From positions 124,001 through 188,000 of the forward strand of contig CAVSLM010000011.1 in assembly GCA_963728895.1 (NCBI GenBank): a stretch of 64,000 nucleotides of DNA, written 5' to 3'. Positions 1 through 10,006 of this stretch are shown here, in pieces (position 1 is the first letter of the stretch; each line of letters begins with the position of its first letter). Made by a program: the position numbers and the translations under genes. Below the pieces are notes generated by a model, which saw nothing but the letters and a program-made list of their open reading frames with translations, searched no databases and was not told the DNA's origin. Origin of the DNA: CAVSLM01 sp963728895 (GTDB taxonomy: Bacteria > Pseudomonadota > Gammaproteobacteria > JBBQDK01).

Positions 1-1
1 G

Positions 2-517
2 CGCACCGGCTGCCTTCCGTGCCCGGCGGTTTCGGCGCTGAACGGACAGGCCGCCGCCACCTGCAGTGCCGCCACCCGGACCGGCTTCGTGCCCTGGGAG
101 ACGCTGGGAGCGGGGGCATTCGATGCCGGCAACAACCGGCTGCGCTACAGCGTCGATCCCGCGTTCGCGACCGGCTGTGTGCTCACCCAGAGCAGCACCG
201 GCGACGTACGCATCCGCACGCGCGATGCCGCCGGCAACGCGCTGGTACTGGCAACCGGCCAGCCGGCAGCGGTGGTCGGCCATGGCCGCAACGGTTACGG
301 CGCGACCAGCGCCAGCGGTATCGCCCAACCCGCCGTGCCGCCCGCCCATGTGGACGAGGCCGCGAACCGGGCCAATGGCACGGATTTCATGCAGCGTCCG
401 GTCCAGGAAGACGAGACGCCGGCAGCCGCGGGCGGAGCGTTCGACGACGTGGTTGCCTGGGTACCCCTGAGCGTTCTGATCGCGCGGCTGAACCACGCCT
501 ATGGCTTGCCGCCGTAG
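2..517 (+). CDS. Pilin-like protein, 3' part only (truncated by window edge)
   Basis: Open frame entering from the left edge and ending at TAG 515-517. The N-terminal pilin helix lies outside the window. The visible part starts with a Cys-Pro-Cys-Pro stretch and continues with a Gly/Ala/Asp-rich globular region. Its last residues (FDDVVAWVPLSVLIARL) closely resemble the end of the next protein (FDDLVAWVSPSVLINRL), so the two are paralogs. By analogy it is a secreted or surface-assembled pilin-like subunit; the exact role is unknown. The stop lies 8 bases before the next ATG, suggesting an operon. Confidence 0.6.
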   Translation, partial: RTGCLPCPAVSALNGQAAATCSAATRTGFVPWETLGAGAFDAGNNRLRYSVDPAFATGCVLTQSSTGDVRIRTRDAAGNALVLATGQPAAVVGHGRNGYGATSASGIAQPAVPPAHVDEAANRANGTDFMQRPVQEDETPAAAGGAFDDVVAWVPLSVLIARLNHAYGLPP

Positions 518-525
518 CCCAGGTC

Positions 526-1188
526 ATGCGCGCATCCTGTCTGTCCCACCGCTCGCCCCATCCGGCCGGTTTCACGCTGGTGGAAATGGCCGTCGTGCTG
601 CTGATTCTGGGACTGCTGCTCGGCGGCATGCTGGGACCATTGTCGAGCCGTATCGAGGAATCCAGGCGCAGCGAGACCAATGCCGCCATCGCCGCGGTGC
701 GTGATGCCCTGGTGGGCTACGCCGTCATCAACAAGCGGCTGCCCTGTCCGGATGCCAACGGCAACGGGCTCGATGACGACGCCTGCAGCGCCAGCGCGAG
801 CACCGTGCACACCGGCGCGCTTCCGGGGGCGGCACTCGGCGTGAGCGCGGTCGATGCCTGGGGGGCGCCACTGACCTATGCCGTGAACGGCGCATGGACC
901 GGGACACTGGCCATCACCACCCAGGGCAGTGGCTCGGGTCGCCTGCAGGTGAGCGATGCGGCCGGCTGCGCCGGCGGCATGCTGGGTGACAACGTCGCGG
1001 CCGTCGTGGTCTCGGGTGCGAAGACCCCCTGGAGCGATGCGCTGGAAACCGAGAACCGCGACGGCGACCGCTGCTACGTGGCGGCCGGCTACAGTGCCGC
1101 AACCGGCACCGAGTTCGACGATCTCGTGGCCTGGGTTTCGCCCAGTGTGCTCATCAACCGCCTGGTCGCCGCCGGCATGCTGCCGTGA
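526..1188 (+). CDS. Type IV pilin-like protein with prepilin signal
   Basis: A 220-residue protein with a class III signal. A short charged leader ends at Gly15, and the mature chain starts FTLVE with Glu at mature position 5, followed by a hydrophobic helix with a GLLLGG turn. Prepilin peptidase should cut Gly15/Phe16 and N-methylate Phe. The C-terminal domain has Cys residues (CPDAN, DDDACS, AAGCAGG, DRCYV) that could form disulfides, and the tail FDDLVAWV shared with the upstream gene. The start is ATG 526, eight bases after the previous stop; a longer upstream frame exists but the prepilin motif fixes the real N-terminus. It is probably a minor pilin or pseudopilin; no assembly ATPase is visible. 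Confidence 0.75.
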   Translation: MRASCLSHRSPHPAGFTLVEMAVVLLILGLLLGGMLGPLSSRIEESRRSETNAAIAAVRDALVGYAVINKRLPCPDANGNGLDDDACSASASTVHTGALPGAALGVSAVDAWGAPLTYAVNGAWTGTLAITTQGSGSGRLQVSDAAGCAGGMLGDNVAAVVVSGAKTPWSDALETENRDGDRCYVAAGYSAATGTEFDDLVAWVSPSVLINRLVAAGMLP

Positions 1189-1280
1189 CGGGTGCGGCGG
1201 GCATCGTCCAAAGAGTCGAAGAATCAACCCTCCCGCAGGGTGGCCGATAAGGCGCGCTGCAAACAGGTAAGGAGCAAGCA

Positions 1281-1892
1281 ATGAGCAAGCGTCAATCCGG
1301 GTTCACGTTGGTCGAGATCGCCATCGTGCTGGTCATCATCGGGCTGCTGCTGGGCGGTGTGCTGAAGGGACAGGAGATGATCGCCAACGCCAAGTACAAG
1401 CGCCTGCGCAGCGACGTACAGGCGTTCACCGCGGCCTACTACACGTTCCAGGACCGCTATGGCCAGGCGCCGGGCGACTTCAACCAGGCGAGCACGCGCC
1501 TTTCCGCGGCTGCGGTCGACGGCAACGGCAACGGTGCCATCGCCGGCAACACCTGCACGGCGAACAACGAGGAGTCGTGCCTGGTCTGGTCGCATCTGCG
1601 TTATGCAGACCTGCTGAGCGGCGATCCGAGCCTGACCAATGCCAACGCCAATCCGCGCCACCCTTACGGCGCCGAGTATCAGGGGATCTACGGTTCGCAG
1701 ACCCATGGCAACAAGACCGGCATGTGGCTCGCCATCCACAATCTGCCGAGCGATGTCGCACGTCGCCTGGACGATGAGCTCGACGACGGCGCCGGTGGCA
1801 CGGGCGCGGTGTTCTGCGCGGCCGGCTGCACCGGCGGCAACTATCCCGGCATCAGCACGCCGGGCACCGTGGACCTGCGGGTACTGCTCTAG
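1281..1892 (+). CDS. Type IV pilin-like (prepilin N-methylation) protein
   Basis: A 203-residue protein beginning MSKRQSGFTLVEIA: leader of seven residues, cleavage Gly7/Phe8, Glu at mature +5, then a typical pilin helix with GLLLGGVLKGQE. AAGGAG lies 8 bases before ATG 1281. The globular part differs from the two upstream pilins (DFNQASTRL, HPYGAEYQGIYG) and carries Cys pairs. It is the third pilin-like gene in a row, so it is likely part of the same pseudopilus or pilus. The 92-base gap from the previous gene holds no clear terminator. Confidence 0.75.
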   Translation: MSKRQSGFTLVEIAIVLVIIGLLLGGVLKGQEMIANAKYKRLRSDVQAFTAAYYTFQDRYGQAPGDFNQASTRLSAAAVDGNGNGAIAGNTCTANNEESCLVWSHLRYADLLSGDPSLTNANANPRHPYGAEYQGIYGSQTHGNKTGMWLAIHNLPSDVARRLDDELDDGAGGTGAVFCAAGCTGGNYPGISTPGTVDLRVLL

Positions 1893-1997
1893 CCCGAATT
1901 CTCCGCGTGCGGAAGGAGCATCCTCCCGCCGGCACGAACCCGCAGCGTACCGCTCCCGTACGCGGAACTTTCTTCCCACGCGGCCCTGCCAATCCTT

Positions 1998-2095
1998 TAG
2001 CCCGACAATCTCACCAGCATCCCGGAGCTGGTACGGAATCGCGCCTGCGCGATTCCGAGCGGTCGGATTTCGCCCGCCGGGTTTTCCATCCTGGC
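1998..2095. repeat. Dispersed TAGCCCGG-type palindromic repeat, copy A (degenerate)
   Basis: Begins TAGCCCGACAATCTCACCAG and continues with CATCCCGGAGCTGG, then an arm ending near the CCGGGTTTTCC sequence. It resembles the copies near 17805, 26209, 29014 and 35709. It lies downstream of the pilin genes, where such copies usually sit at gene ends. The stretch 1893-2338 contains only this copy and the 152-bp inverted-repeat element after it; I see no gene there. Confidence 0.5.
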
Positions 2096-2123
2096 TCGTA
2101 GCCGTACGGCAAGACGCCACATC

Positions 2124-2275
2124 GTAGCCCGGATGGAGCGAAGCGGAATCCGGGCATCGGGGATCACAATGCCAGTCCGATACCCAAACCATGGGACTGG
2201 ATTCCATCCCGGGTTCCATTTTCTCAATTCCGCTGCACGATTCTCCTCGATTCCACTTCGCTTCATCGAGGCTAC
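2124..2275. repeat. MITE-like element with 31-bp imperfect terminal inverted repeats
   Basis: The left end GTAGCCCGGATGGAGCGAAG (2124 onward) and the reverse complement of the right end (GTAGCCTCGATGAAGCGAAG, ending at 2275) match at about 25 of 31 positions. The interior has further short inverted repeats and no coding capacity. GTAGCCCGGATGGAGCG-type repeats are widespread intergenic sequences in Gammaproteobacteria. No target duplication was obvious. Confidence 0.55.
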
Positions 2276-2338
2276 GAGTTCCCCTTCTAGATGCGCCGGC
2301 GCTCACCGGCATCGGTAACATCGACCGCGCGGGCGCGC

Positions 2339-2470
2339 TCAGCGGCTGAACAGGTAGATCAGCCACACTCCCAGACCGCCGATGGCAAGGTATTGCGCCC
2401 ATACGCAGACGAAGGCCAGGCCGCTGCAGGCCTTGTGGAACGGGCAGCGCTTGAATCGACAGTGCTTCAT
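2339..2470 (-). CDS. Small membrane protein (43 aa), unknown function
   Basis: Starts MKHCRFKRCPFHKACSG and continues into one hydrophobic segment (about residues 17-40) ending LIYLFSR. A good ribosome site (AGAGGA) precedes the ATG at 2470. The short N-terminus carries three Cys and several Lys/Arg. The gene lies 49 bases after the stop of the large EF-hand gene on the same strand, so the two are probably co-transcribed. No family recognised; only size, ribosome site and the membrane helix support it. Confidence 0.5.
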   Translation of the reverse strand: MKHCRFKRCPFHKACSGLAFVCVWAQYLAIGGLGVWLIYLFSR

Positions 2471-2519
2471 GGGTCCTCTCGCATGACGAGACTGCGTGCC
2501 GTGAGCCGCGATGGAATGC

Positions 2520-4751
2520 TCACTTCGCGCCGCCTTCCGGCGGTGCGGCCGGTGCGGGCTCGGCAGGGGTTCCGGCGGCGGGCTGACGTGGGAGCGAGTG
2601 CCACCAGCGCTCCACATATCCGTCGCGCCACAGCACGACGGCGGCGATCAGTATCGCCAGCATCAGCAGGAGAAGTTTCCAGGGCCGGCGTTTCTCTGCG
2701 TAGGGATCGCTCAGTGAGCGTCGCGCGCCGGGCGGCAGCCGCGCGAGCTCGGTGAGCGACTGGCCGAGCGGCAGGTTGATGCGCGCGCGCGTGTTCACGG
2801 CCCAGCCGTTGGCGTCCAGGATCGGCGCCAGGTTGCGCCTGCGCAGCTTGAGATAGGCGATGACCATCGAGGGTCCCGAGACCACCAGCAGCAGGCCCGC
2901 GAAGGCGACCGGCATTTGCCACCACAGCAGGCCGAGAAAGCCGGTCACCACCGCCGCAAGCGCGGTTCCGAGCGCGCCGAGCGCCAGTCCCACGGCAGCG
3001 AATATGCCCGCGAACTTGGCGATGTCGAAGGGCTGCGCCGCCACCGCGCCGCTCTGCACAACGCCCGCGGTGCCGGCGATGCCGGCGGTTGCGCCCTGAT
3101 CCACCGCCTGGTCGCGTGCCGCCGCAAACTTCTCGATCTGTTGTCCGAACAGCCGTCCAATACGCCGGTACGGCGACCAGAACGCTTCGCGCACGCTGAT
3201 CGGGTGCTCGACGATCTTGGTGATGGTGGCGTTCCAGTCGCGTCCCTGGCGATCGTAGAACACCCCGTTGCGTCCCACCATGAGGTTGTCCGCGTCGCCG
3301 TCGGTGAACGCCGCGGCGATGCCCATCCGGCCGTCACCATCGCGGCGCACACAGTCGCAATAGACGAGATAGGTGCTGCTCAGCCCGGCCAGCGTCGCGT
3401 GCTTCGCGGGGTCGTGCACGTGCACGCACAGCTCGCAGGCACGCCCATCGAGGTACAGGCTGCCGGCCTGGAAGATGGCCTTGCGGTCGGGGGAGTAGAA
3501 GTCGCGGAACGAGACGAAGTTGTTGAGCAGGGTGCCGAGATCACGGTAGTAGCGCACCAGGCGTTCCACGTCGGCGATGCAGTCGGCCTGCGCCTGAACC
3601 GCCAGGTCGCTGGCAATCAGCCCGCTGATGGTGCCTTGGAAGTCACCCGAGGTGAGCTCGCGCACGCGTGCAAGCCCGAGTGGCTCGACCAGCGGTGCGG
3701 GTTGCTCCGCCAGCCAGTCGCGGTACGCGGCGAGCCGCTCGCGCAACGCTGCCCAATCGGCGGCACTGAGTGAGGTGCGCGCCCCGAGCAGCGGATTGAT
3801 CGCCTCCTGCTGCAGGTTCGCGATGGCCTCGGCCCACGCCGGGTTGAGACCGTCGGCGAGTGGCAGGTCGCTGTCGGCCGCGATGCGTGCCAGGGGAAAC
3901 GCGGCGAGCTCGGCATTCGCCGCACTCAGGTTCTTGTCGGCCAGAGCCTCATACTCGGCACCCGGCGGGTTGAGCAGATCGGCGGCACGTGCATCCATCG
4001 CCGCCAGGCGGCAGCGCGTGAAATAGTCCTCCACCTTGGCCTCGACCGCCGCGACCGCGGCTGCGGCTGCGGCGGTGTCGACGCCGAGCGGCAGGATGCC
4101 GGCGTCGCTCTCGGCGCGCGCCCACCACTCGGCGTACGCCCGCGCCGCGGTGAAGAACCGCTCGACGATCTCCTGCGTAACGCCGGGCATTCCGCTGCGG
4201 TCGGGAGCGGCACCCGCACAGCGCATGACGTCCTCGATCGCTGCGACGATGGCCGTGTCGTCGGCGGCCGAGGGCGGTACCACACCGTCGCCGTTGAACC
4301 GGGTGCCGGCGAAGATGCGCGTGGGATCCGCAATGTCGTCGGTGCCGATGCAATCCTGGTCCCCCTTCTCCAGGTTGACGAGCACCTGGCGCGCCGAGGC
4401 ATGCAGTTGCTCGCCCTCCGGCGTTGCCACCGCGATGGCCGCGAGCGGCAGCACGTCGCGCCCCAGCAGCAGATCCGCGGGATTGCGCAGCAGGCCGCAT
4501 GCCCAGCGAACCGCCGCCAGCACCTCGGGCACACGAATGCTGCCGTCGCCGTCGGTGTCGATGAGCGCCAGCGTGCGGGGATCGATCTCCAGGTCGCGCG
4601 TGGGACAGCTCAGCGCCGCCCACAGCTTCTGATCGAGCTGATCGAGCGCGAGCAGGTCTGCCGCGCTCTCCAGACGGACGTGATCGAAACCGCCGGATCG
4701 GAAAAACTGCCAGCGATGCGGAGCCTGATCTACGCCGTTCGTTGTTGTCAT
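2520..4751 (-). CDS. Large EF-hand protein with C-terminal membrane helices, unknown function
   Basis: A 743-residue protein. Residues 65-76 (DTDGDGSIRVPE) form a canonical 12-residue EF-hand loop; a second, degenerate loop may lie at the FNGDGVVPP stretch. Residues 1-570 look soluble, Ala/Asp-rich and helical. Hydrophobic segments lie at about 580-605, 610-635 and 692-708, followed by a Pro/Ala-rich tail (PAAGTPAEPAPAAPP). There is no signal peptide, so the long N-terminal part is probably cytosolic and anchored by the C-terminus. Start is ATG 4751. I recognise no characterised family. Calcium binding is inferred from the loop only. Confidence 0.65.
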   Translation of the reverse strand: MTTTNGVDQAPHRWQFFRSGGFDHVRLESAADLLALDQLDQKLWAALSCPTRDLEIDPRTLALIDTDGDGSIRVPEVLAAVRWACGLLRNPADLLLGRDVLPLAAIAVATPEGEQLHASARQVLVNLEKGDQDCIGTDDIADPTRIFAGTRFNGDGVVPPSAADDTAIVAAIEDVMRCAGAAPDRSGMPGVTQEIVERFFTAARAYAEWWARAESDAGILPLGVDTAAAAAAVAAVEAKVEDYFTRCRLAAMDARAADLLNPPGAEYEALADKNLSAANAELAAFPLARIAADSDLPLADGLNPAWAEAIANLQQEAINPLLGARTSLSAADWAALRERLAAYRDWLAEQPAPLVEPLGLARVRELTSGDFQGTISGLIASDLAVQAQADCIADVERLVRYYRDLGTLLNNFVSFRDFYSPDRKAIFQAGSLYLDGRACELCVHVHDPAKHATLAGLSSTYLVYCDCVRRDGDGRMGIAAAFTDGDADNLMVGRNGVFYDRQGRDWNATITKIVEHPISVREAFWSPYRRIGRLFGQQIEKFAAARDQAVDQGATAGIAGTAGVVQSGAVAAQPFDIAKFAGIFAAVGLALGALGTALAAVVTGFLGLLWWQMPVAFAGLLLVVSGPSMVIAYLKLRRRNLAPILDANGWAVNTRARINLPLGQSLTELARLPPGARRSLSDPYAEKRRPWKLLLLMLAILIAAVVLWRDGYVERWWHSLPRQPAAGTPAEPAPAAPPEGGAK

Positions 4752-4884
4752 TTTCGCCTTCCCGGCACGAACGTGTGCACCTGCACCCGGTCATCCGCTG
4801 CCGTCGTGCGCGTAGTTTTACCCAAGTTGCACGCGGACACAATCACCCGCTCCCTTCGTTCCTGGAGGCTTCTCGTGCCCGCCG

Positions 4885-6090
4885 TCAGCGCACCGTGCGG
4901 ATCTGCAGACGCGTGCCGTCTTCGATGCTCTCGTCGGGATGCACGATGACGGCATCCCCCTCGGCGAGCCCGTCGCGCACCTGTGCGCGCAGGCCGTTGG
5001 TGTGGCCGACGTTCACCCTGCGCAGTCGCGCACGCCCGCCGTCGGCGACGAACACCGCCCAGCTCCCGCCCTCACGGAACAATGCGCTCGCCGGAATCTG
5101 CAGCACGTCTTCGCCCTCCCAGAGAATGAAGCTTGCCTCCACGCGATAGCCGTCGCCAAGACGCGACCAGCGCTCGGGCGGGGAAGTGAAATCGGAAATC
5201 ACGAGCGTACGCTGCTCCTCGACCCCGAGGGCAGAGATCTTGGTGAACCCGGCCGGCTCCACCCTGCGCACCACGCCCTCGAGCGGTGCGTCGCCGCCCC
5301 AGCGCTCGAACAACACCCGTGCGCCGGGTCGCACCCGCACCGCGTCTTCGGAGAGCAGCTCGACCTCGACCTCCAGCGCACGCGGGTCGCCGATCTCGAG
5401 CAGGGACTGGCCGGACTCGACCGGTCCCGCGCTTTCGTGGTGCAGCGCCAGCACGCGCCCTTCGACGGGGGCGTGAATCGCCACCTGTTCGGGTGCGGGA
5501 GCGGCGTCGCTTGCGTCGGAGTGGGTGAGCGCGGTCTGCGCCTCTTCGCGCTCGTGCTCCGCGACCTCGATGCCCAGGCGCGCGGCGCGCAGGGCGGCCG
5601 CACTGCGCTGCGCCTCTGCCGCGGCGCGATCGACGTCTTCGGCAGAAGCGTGGCCGGCGGCGCGCAGGCGTTGCAGCCGCTCGCGCTCGGCGCGCGCGTA
5701 GTCGGCGGTGGCCTGGGCGGCAGCGACATTCTCGCGTGCCGCGCGCACGCTGGCCTGCGCCGCGGCCACGCGCGCCTGGGCCGCGGCGCGGGTGCGGGCA
5801 TCCAGTACCGCGGAGGGCAGCGGATCGAGCACGAGCAGCGTCTCACCGCGCCTGACCGCATCACCCACGTCGAGGTCGATGCGATGCGCGTAGCCTGCAA
5901 CCGGCGCCGAGATCACGAAGCGATCGCGCACCCGGGTGCGTCCTTCCTCCTCGACGGTGACCTGCAGCGGGGCGCGCACCGCGCGCGCGACCTCGACTTC
6001 GACCGGCTGGGGCCGGAAGCCATAGGCCAGCGCCGCGGCGATCAGCAACACGAGCGCGCCCGTTGTCAGTCGTCTGCTCCAGCGCTGCAC
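4885..6090 (-). CDS. HlyD-family periplasmic adaptor of an ABC exporter
   Basis: A 401-residue protein with one N-terminal membrane anchor (residues 10-25), a barrel-sandwich half-motif (APVAGYAHRIDLDVGDAV), a long Ala/Arg/Glu-rich coiled-coil hairpin (about 95-185), the second half-motif (IHAPVEGRVLAL) and a beta-barrel with the DGYRVEASFI region. This is the layout of membrane fusion proteins that link an inner-membrane exporter to an outer-membrane channel. It starts three bases after the permease stop and is the last gene of the ATPase-permease-adaptor operon. No outer-membrane factor is present here; the substrate is unknown. Confidence 0.85.
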   Translation of the reverse strand: MQRWSRRLTTGALVLLIAAALAYGFRPQPVEVEVARAVRAPLQVTVEEEGRTRVRDRFVISAPVAGYAHRIDLDVGDAVRRGETLLVLDPLPSAVLDARTRAAAQARVAAAQASVRAARENVAAAQATADYARAERERLQRLRAAGHASAEDVDRAAAEAQRSAAALRAARLGIEVAEHEREEAQTALTHSDASDAAPAPEQVAIHAPVEGRVLALHHESAGPVESGQSLLEIGDPRALEVEVELLSEDAVRVRPGARVLFERWGGDAPLEGVVRRVEPAGFTKISALGVEEQRTLVISDFTSPPERWSRLGDGYRVEASFILWEGEDVLQIPASALFREGGSWAVFVADGGRARLRRVNVGHTNGLRAQVRDGLAEGDAVIVHPDESIEDGTRLQIRTVR

Positions 6091-6093
6091 GGT

Positions 6094-8458
6094 CTACTCC
6101 CTCGACTTCAGGACCGCGATGAGATCGAGCCGGTCCAGGCGCCGGCGCACGAACAGACCCGATGCCACGGTGGCGATGAGCACCACTGTGGCCGCGAACG
6201 CATAGGTGCGCGGCTCGATCACCAGCGGCACGCGGTACAGATCGCTTTGCAGGTTGTGGGCGATGGTCCAGCACAGCATGCGTCCGGCCAGCATGCCGAG
6301 AGGTAGCGCAAGCAGCGTCAGCAGGCCGAGCTCGCCGAGCAGGATGTAGGAGATCTCCCCGCGCGTGAATCCGAGCACGCGCAGGCTCGCCAGCTCGCGG
6401 CTGCGTTCGGCGAGTGCGATGTGCGCGCTGTTGTAGACCACGCCGAAGGCGATGATGACAGAGAACACCGAGGCGATGAAGGTGTAGAACAACAGGGTCT
6501 CGTTCATGGTCTTGCGGAAGTTGCGCAACTCCTGCTCGCGCACCACCATGCCGGCGACCCGGGGCATGTCCTTGAGCTCGCGATACAGGTGCGCCCGCTC
6601 GCGGTCGTCCACGGCAAGCCGCGCGCCGGAGATGGCATGGCCCTCGCGCATGAAGCGGTTGAGTGCGGCGAGATCCATGTAGGCGGAAACGCCGAGATAT
6701 TCCTTTACCAGGCCGACCAGCGGCAACTCGCGTACCGGCCGTTCGCCCTCCAGCACCTCGACGGTCAGGATGTCGCCGGGGCGTGCCTCGAGCAGTCGGG
6801 CGAGATAGTCGGTGCACACCACGCCGCGCTCGGGAAGACTCACCGGTCGCAGGTCCGTGTCCAGGAGGCGCTGCAGATCGCCACCCGGTTCCACGCCGCT
6901 GATGGCGGTGCGATAGCTGTGCTGGCGAAAGCGCAGGCGCACCGGCACGCTGCGTTGCACCTCCACGTGCCGCACGCCTGGCAGCCCGGCGAGCTCATGG
7001 CGCGCGCGCTCCGAGGTCGGATCGGTGAAGGCGACCGACAGATCCTCACGCTGTGAAAGTCCGTACTGCACCGCGAGCATGTAGCTGACCGTGTCGTTCT
7101 GGAAGCGCCCGGTCATGGTGATGCCGCAGGCCATGGCGATCCCGGCCACCGTGAGTGCCGCCTTGAAGGGTCGGCGCGCGATAGTTGCGTACGATCATGC
7201 GCGTTGGGGCGTTCAGCAACGCTGCCGGTGCGTAGCGCTCGATCCACGTCCGGCGGTAGCGCGCAGGTGCCTCGGGGCGCATGGCCTGTGCCGGGCGCAG
7301 GCGCGAGGCGCGGTGCACCGCGAACCAGGTGCCAAGCGCCGCGGCGCCGATGCTGGCGAGCGCGGCCTCGAGCACCACCGCCGGCTCCAGGTCGAAGGTG
7401 AGAAACGGAAAGCTGAAAAAGGTGCGGTAGATGGCGGAGAGCTGCTGCGCGAGCCAGGTGCCCGCAGCCACGCCCGCGGCGACGCCGCCCAGCACGATGA
7501 TCAGCACCAGCTTGAGGTAATGCCACAGCACGGTGGTGTTGCCGTAGCCGAACGCCTTGAGCGTGGCGATCTGATCGCGCTGCATACCGATGAGGCGGCT
7601 GATCACCACGTTCAACAGAAAGGCGGCAATGGCGAGGAAGATCACCGGGAAGATCTGCGCGAGACTGCCGAGCTGATGCAGCTCCTGGTCGAGGAAGCGG
7701 TGCGAGCGCTGGTCTTCACGCCGGTAGGCACCGAGCCCGCCGTAGCGCGCAAGCAGCGTATCGAGCCGTTGGATCAGCGCCTGCGGCTCGGCTTCGCGCT
7801 GCAGGCCGAGCACCACGTCGTTGAATGCCCCATCCATGTCGTAGGCTTCGCCGAGCGCGCGCCGTCCCATCCACATCACGCCGTAGCGCTTGTAATCGGG
7901 AAAGATGCCCCCGGGGCGCAGCTGATGGATGAACTCCGGCGACAGCGCGATGCCGACGATGGTGAGCGACTCGCGCCGCCCGTGGATGATCGCATGCAGC
8001 CGGTCGCCGGGGGCAAGGCGGTGAGCCTTGGCGAAGGCCTCGCTGAGGATCACCTCATCGTCGCGGCCGGGCTCGACGTAGCGGCCCGCGCGCAGGAACA
8101 ACGCATTCAGCGTGGGCTCGCCGCGCTCGGGTACCGAGACGATCAGGCCCGTGACCGGCTCCGGGAAGTCGGGCATGTCCAGATTGACCGGTGCGACCAC
8201 ACGGGTCTCGACGCGGGCGACGCCGGGCAGGGCGGCGATGCGCGCACTCAGGGCTTGCGGCGCGCGTTTGAGGCTGCAGAACACGTCGGCGAAACGATAG
8301 TCGCGGTAGTAGACGGCACGTGTCGCGCGCAGGCTGTCGAGGGTGGCGATGAACATCAGGTAGGTCGCCACCCCGCACAGGATCACCAGCGCGATGGCGA
8401 TCGCCTGGCCCTTCATCCGCCACAGGTCGCGCCAGAGTTTGCGGTCGAGCGCGCGCAT
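6094..8458 (-). CDS. FtsX-like ABC transporter permease (one frameshift)
   Basis: Starts MRALDRKLWRDLWRMKGQ with a membrane helix near residue 20, then a large extracytoplasmic domain and two FtsX permease modules, the size and layout of DevC/MacB-like permeases with about eight helices. The frame breaks near 7181-7186: the N-terminal frame ends at MIVRN and the C-terminal part resumes as IARRPFKAALTVAGIAMA in another frame. Removing one base (extra T on the coding strand) restores one protein. It follows the ATPase stop by two bases. The break may be a sequencing error or a recent mutation. Confidence 0.8.
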
Positions 8459-8460
8459 CG

Positions 8461-9186
<726 letters not shown>

Positions 9187-9392
9187 CGATGGGCATCGGG
9201 TGCCGGGCAGGCTGCGTCGGCATTGTAAGCGAAGCTCGTGGGGGCGAAAGCGCTCTGCCGCAACGGCGATCTGCGTCCCCGCCTGCACGCCGCCCGTGGC
9301 ACGCAATGTTCGGATTGCACCGCGGCGTTGGTCGCGCTACAAGTCGCATTGTCCTGCGCGTGGCGCGCGGGTCATGAGGTTGCGGAGCGCGC

Positions 9393-9962
9393 TTGACTCA
9401 GTCCGACACCAGCCGCTGGGATGCCAGATATGCCGCGGGCAATCCCAACCCCGAGTTCGCGCCGGACCCGCTGCTGCTGGCGCAGGCCGAGCTGCTGCAC
9501 GGTCCGGGCCTGGCGCTCGATCTCGCCTGCGGCGTCGGTCACAATGCGCTGTTCCTGGCGCGCCGCGGCTTTCGCGTGATTGCATTGGATGCCAGCCTGG
9601 TCGGGCTGCGCCTGCTCGACCCGGTGCTCGCGGCCACTGGCCTTGCCGTCGATCGCGTCGCCGCTGACCTCGACCGGTTTCCTCTGCCATCCGAACGGTT
9701 CGACGTGGTGGTGGTGATGCGCTATCTGAACCGCGACCTGTTCGCGCAGATCAAGCGTGCGCTGGTGCCGGGTGGCCTGGTGCTGTACCGCACGTTCAAC
9801 TGGAACTGGCAACGCGCCAATCCGAATTTTCGCAAGGAGTACCTGCTGCGGCCGGGCGAGCTCGCCGAGCGGTTTGCCGATTTCGAGACCATCGCGACCA
9901 ACGATGCGCCGGGGATCGAGGACGATCTCAGCTTCTGGGTCGGGCGGCGCCCCAGGCCATAG
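9393..9962 (+). CDS. Class I SAM-dependent methyltransferase (TehB-like)
   Basis: A 189-residue protein with SAM motif I LDLACGVGHNALFLA, acidic motif II VIALDAS, and motif IV region FDVVVVMRYLNRDLF followed by PGGLVLYRT. The start is TTG 9393 with GGAG five bases upstream. The short single domain resembles TehB/small-molecule methyltransferases; the substrate is unknown. Its stop TAG (9960-9962) lies at the edge of the palindromic repeat that separates it from the convergent CoA-binding gene. Confidence 0.8.
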   Translation: MTQSDTSRWDARYAAGNPNPEFAPDPLLLAQAELLHGPGLALDLACGVGHNALFLARRGFRVIALDASLVGLRLLDPVLAATGLAVDRVAADLDRFPLPSERFDVVVVMRYLNRDLFAQIKRALVPGGLVLYRTFNWNWQRANPNFRKEYLLRPGELAERFADFETIATNDAPGIEDDLSFWVGRRPRP

Positions 9963-9977
9963 CTGGCCCGGATATCT

Positions 9978-10006
9978 CCCAGCCGGCCAGCGGCTGGCCG
10001 GCTGGG
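9978..10006. terminator. Perfect 14-bp stem palindrome between convergent genes (repeat copy B)
   Basis: CCCAGCCGGCCAGC, one G, then its exact complement GCTGGCCGGCTGGG. It is flanked by TAG stops of both convergent genes (9960-9962 plus; 10007-10009 minus). It is a copy of the dispersed repeat family and probably ends transcription from both sides, although there is no T-run. Confidence 0.65.

Noticed and set aside
19..525. Upstream extension of the pilin-like gene at 526
   Set aside because: The extension is Arg-rich shadow of the first pilin gene; the prepilin leader fixes the start at 526.
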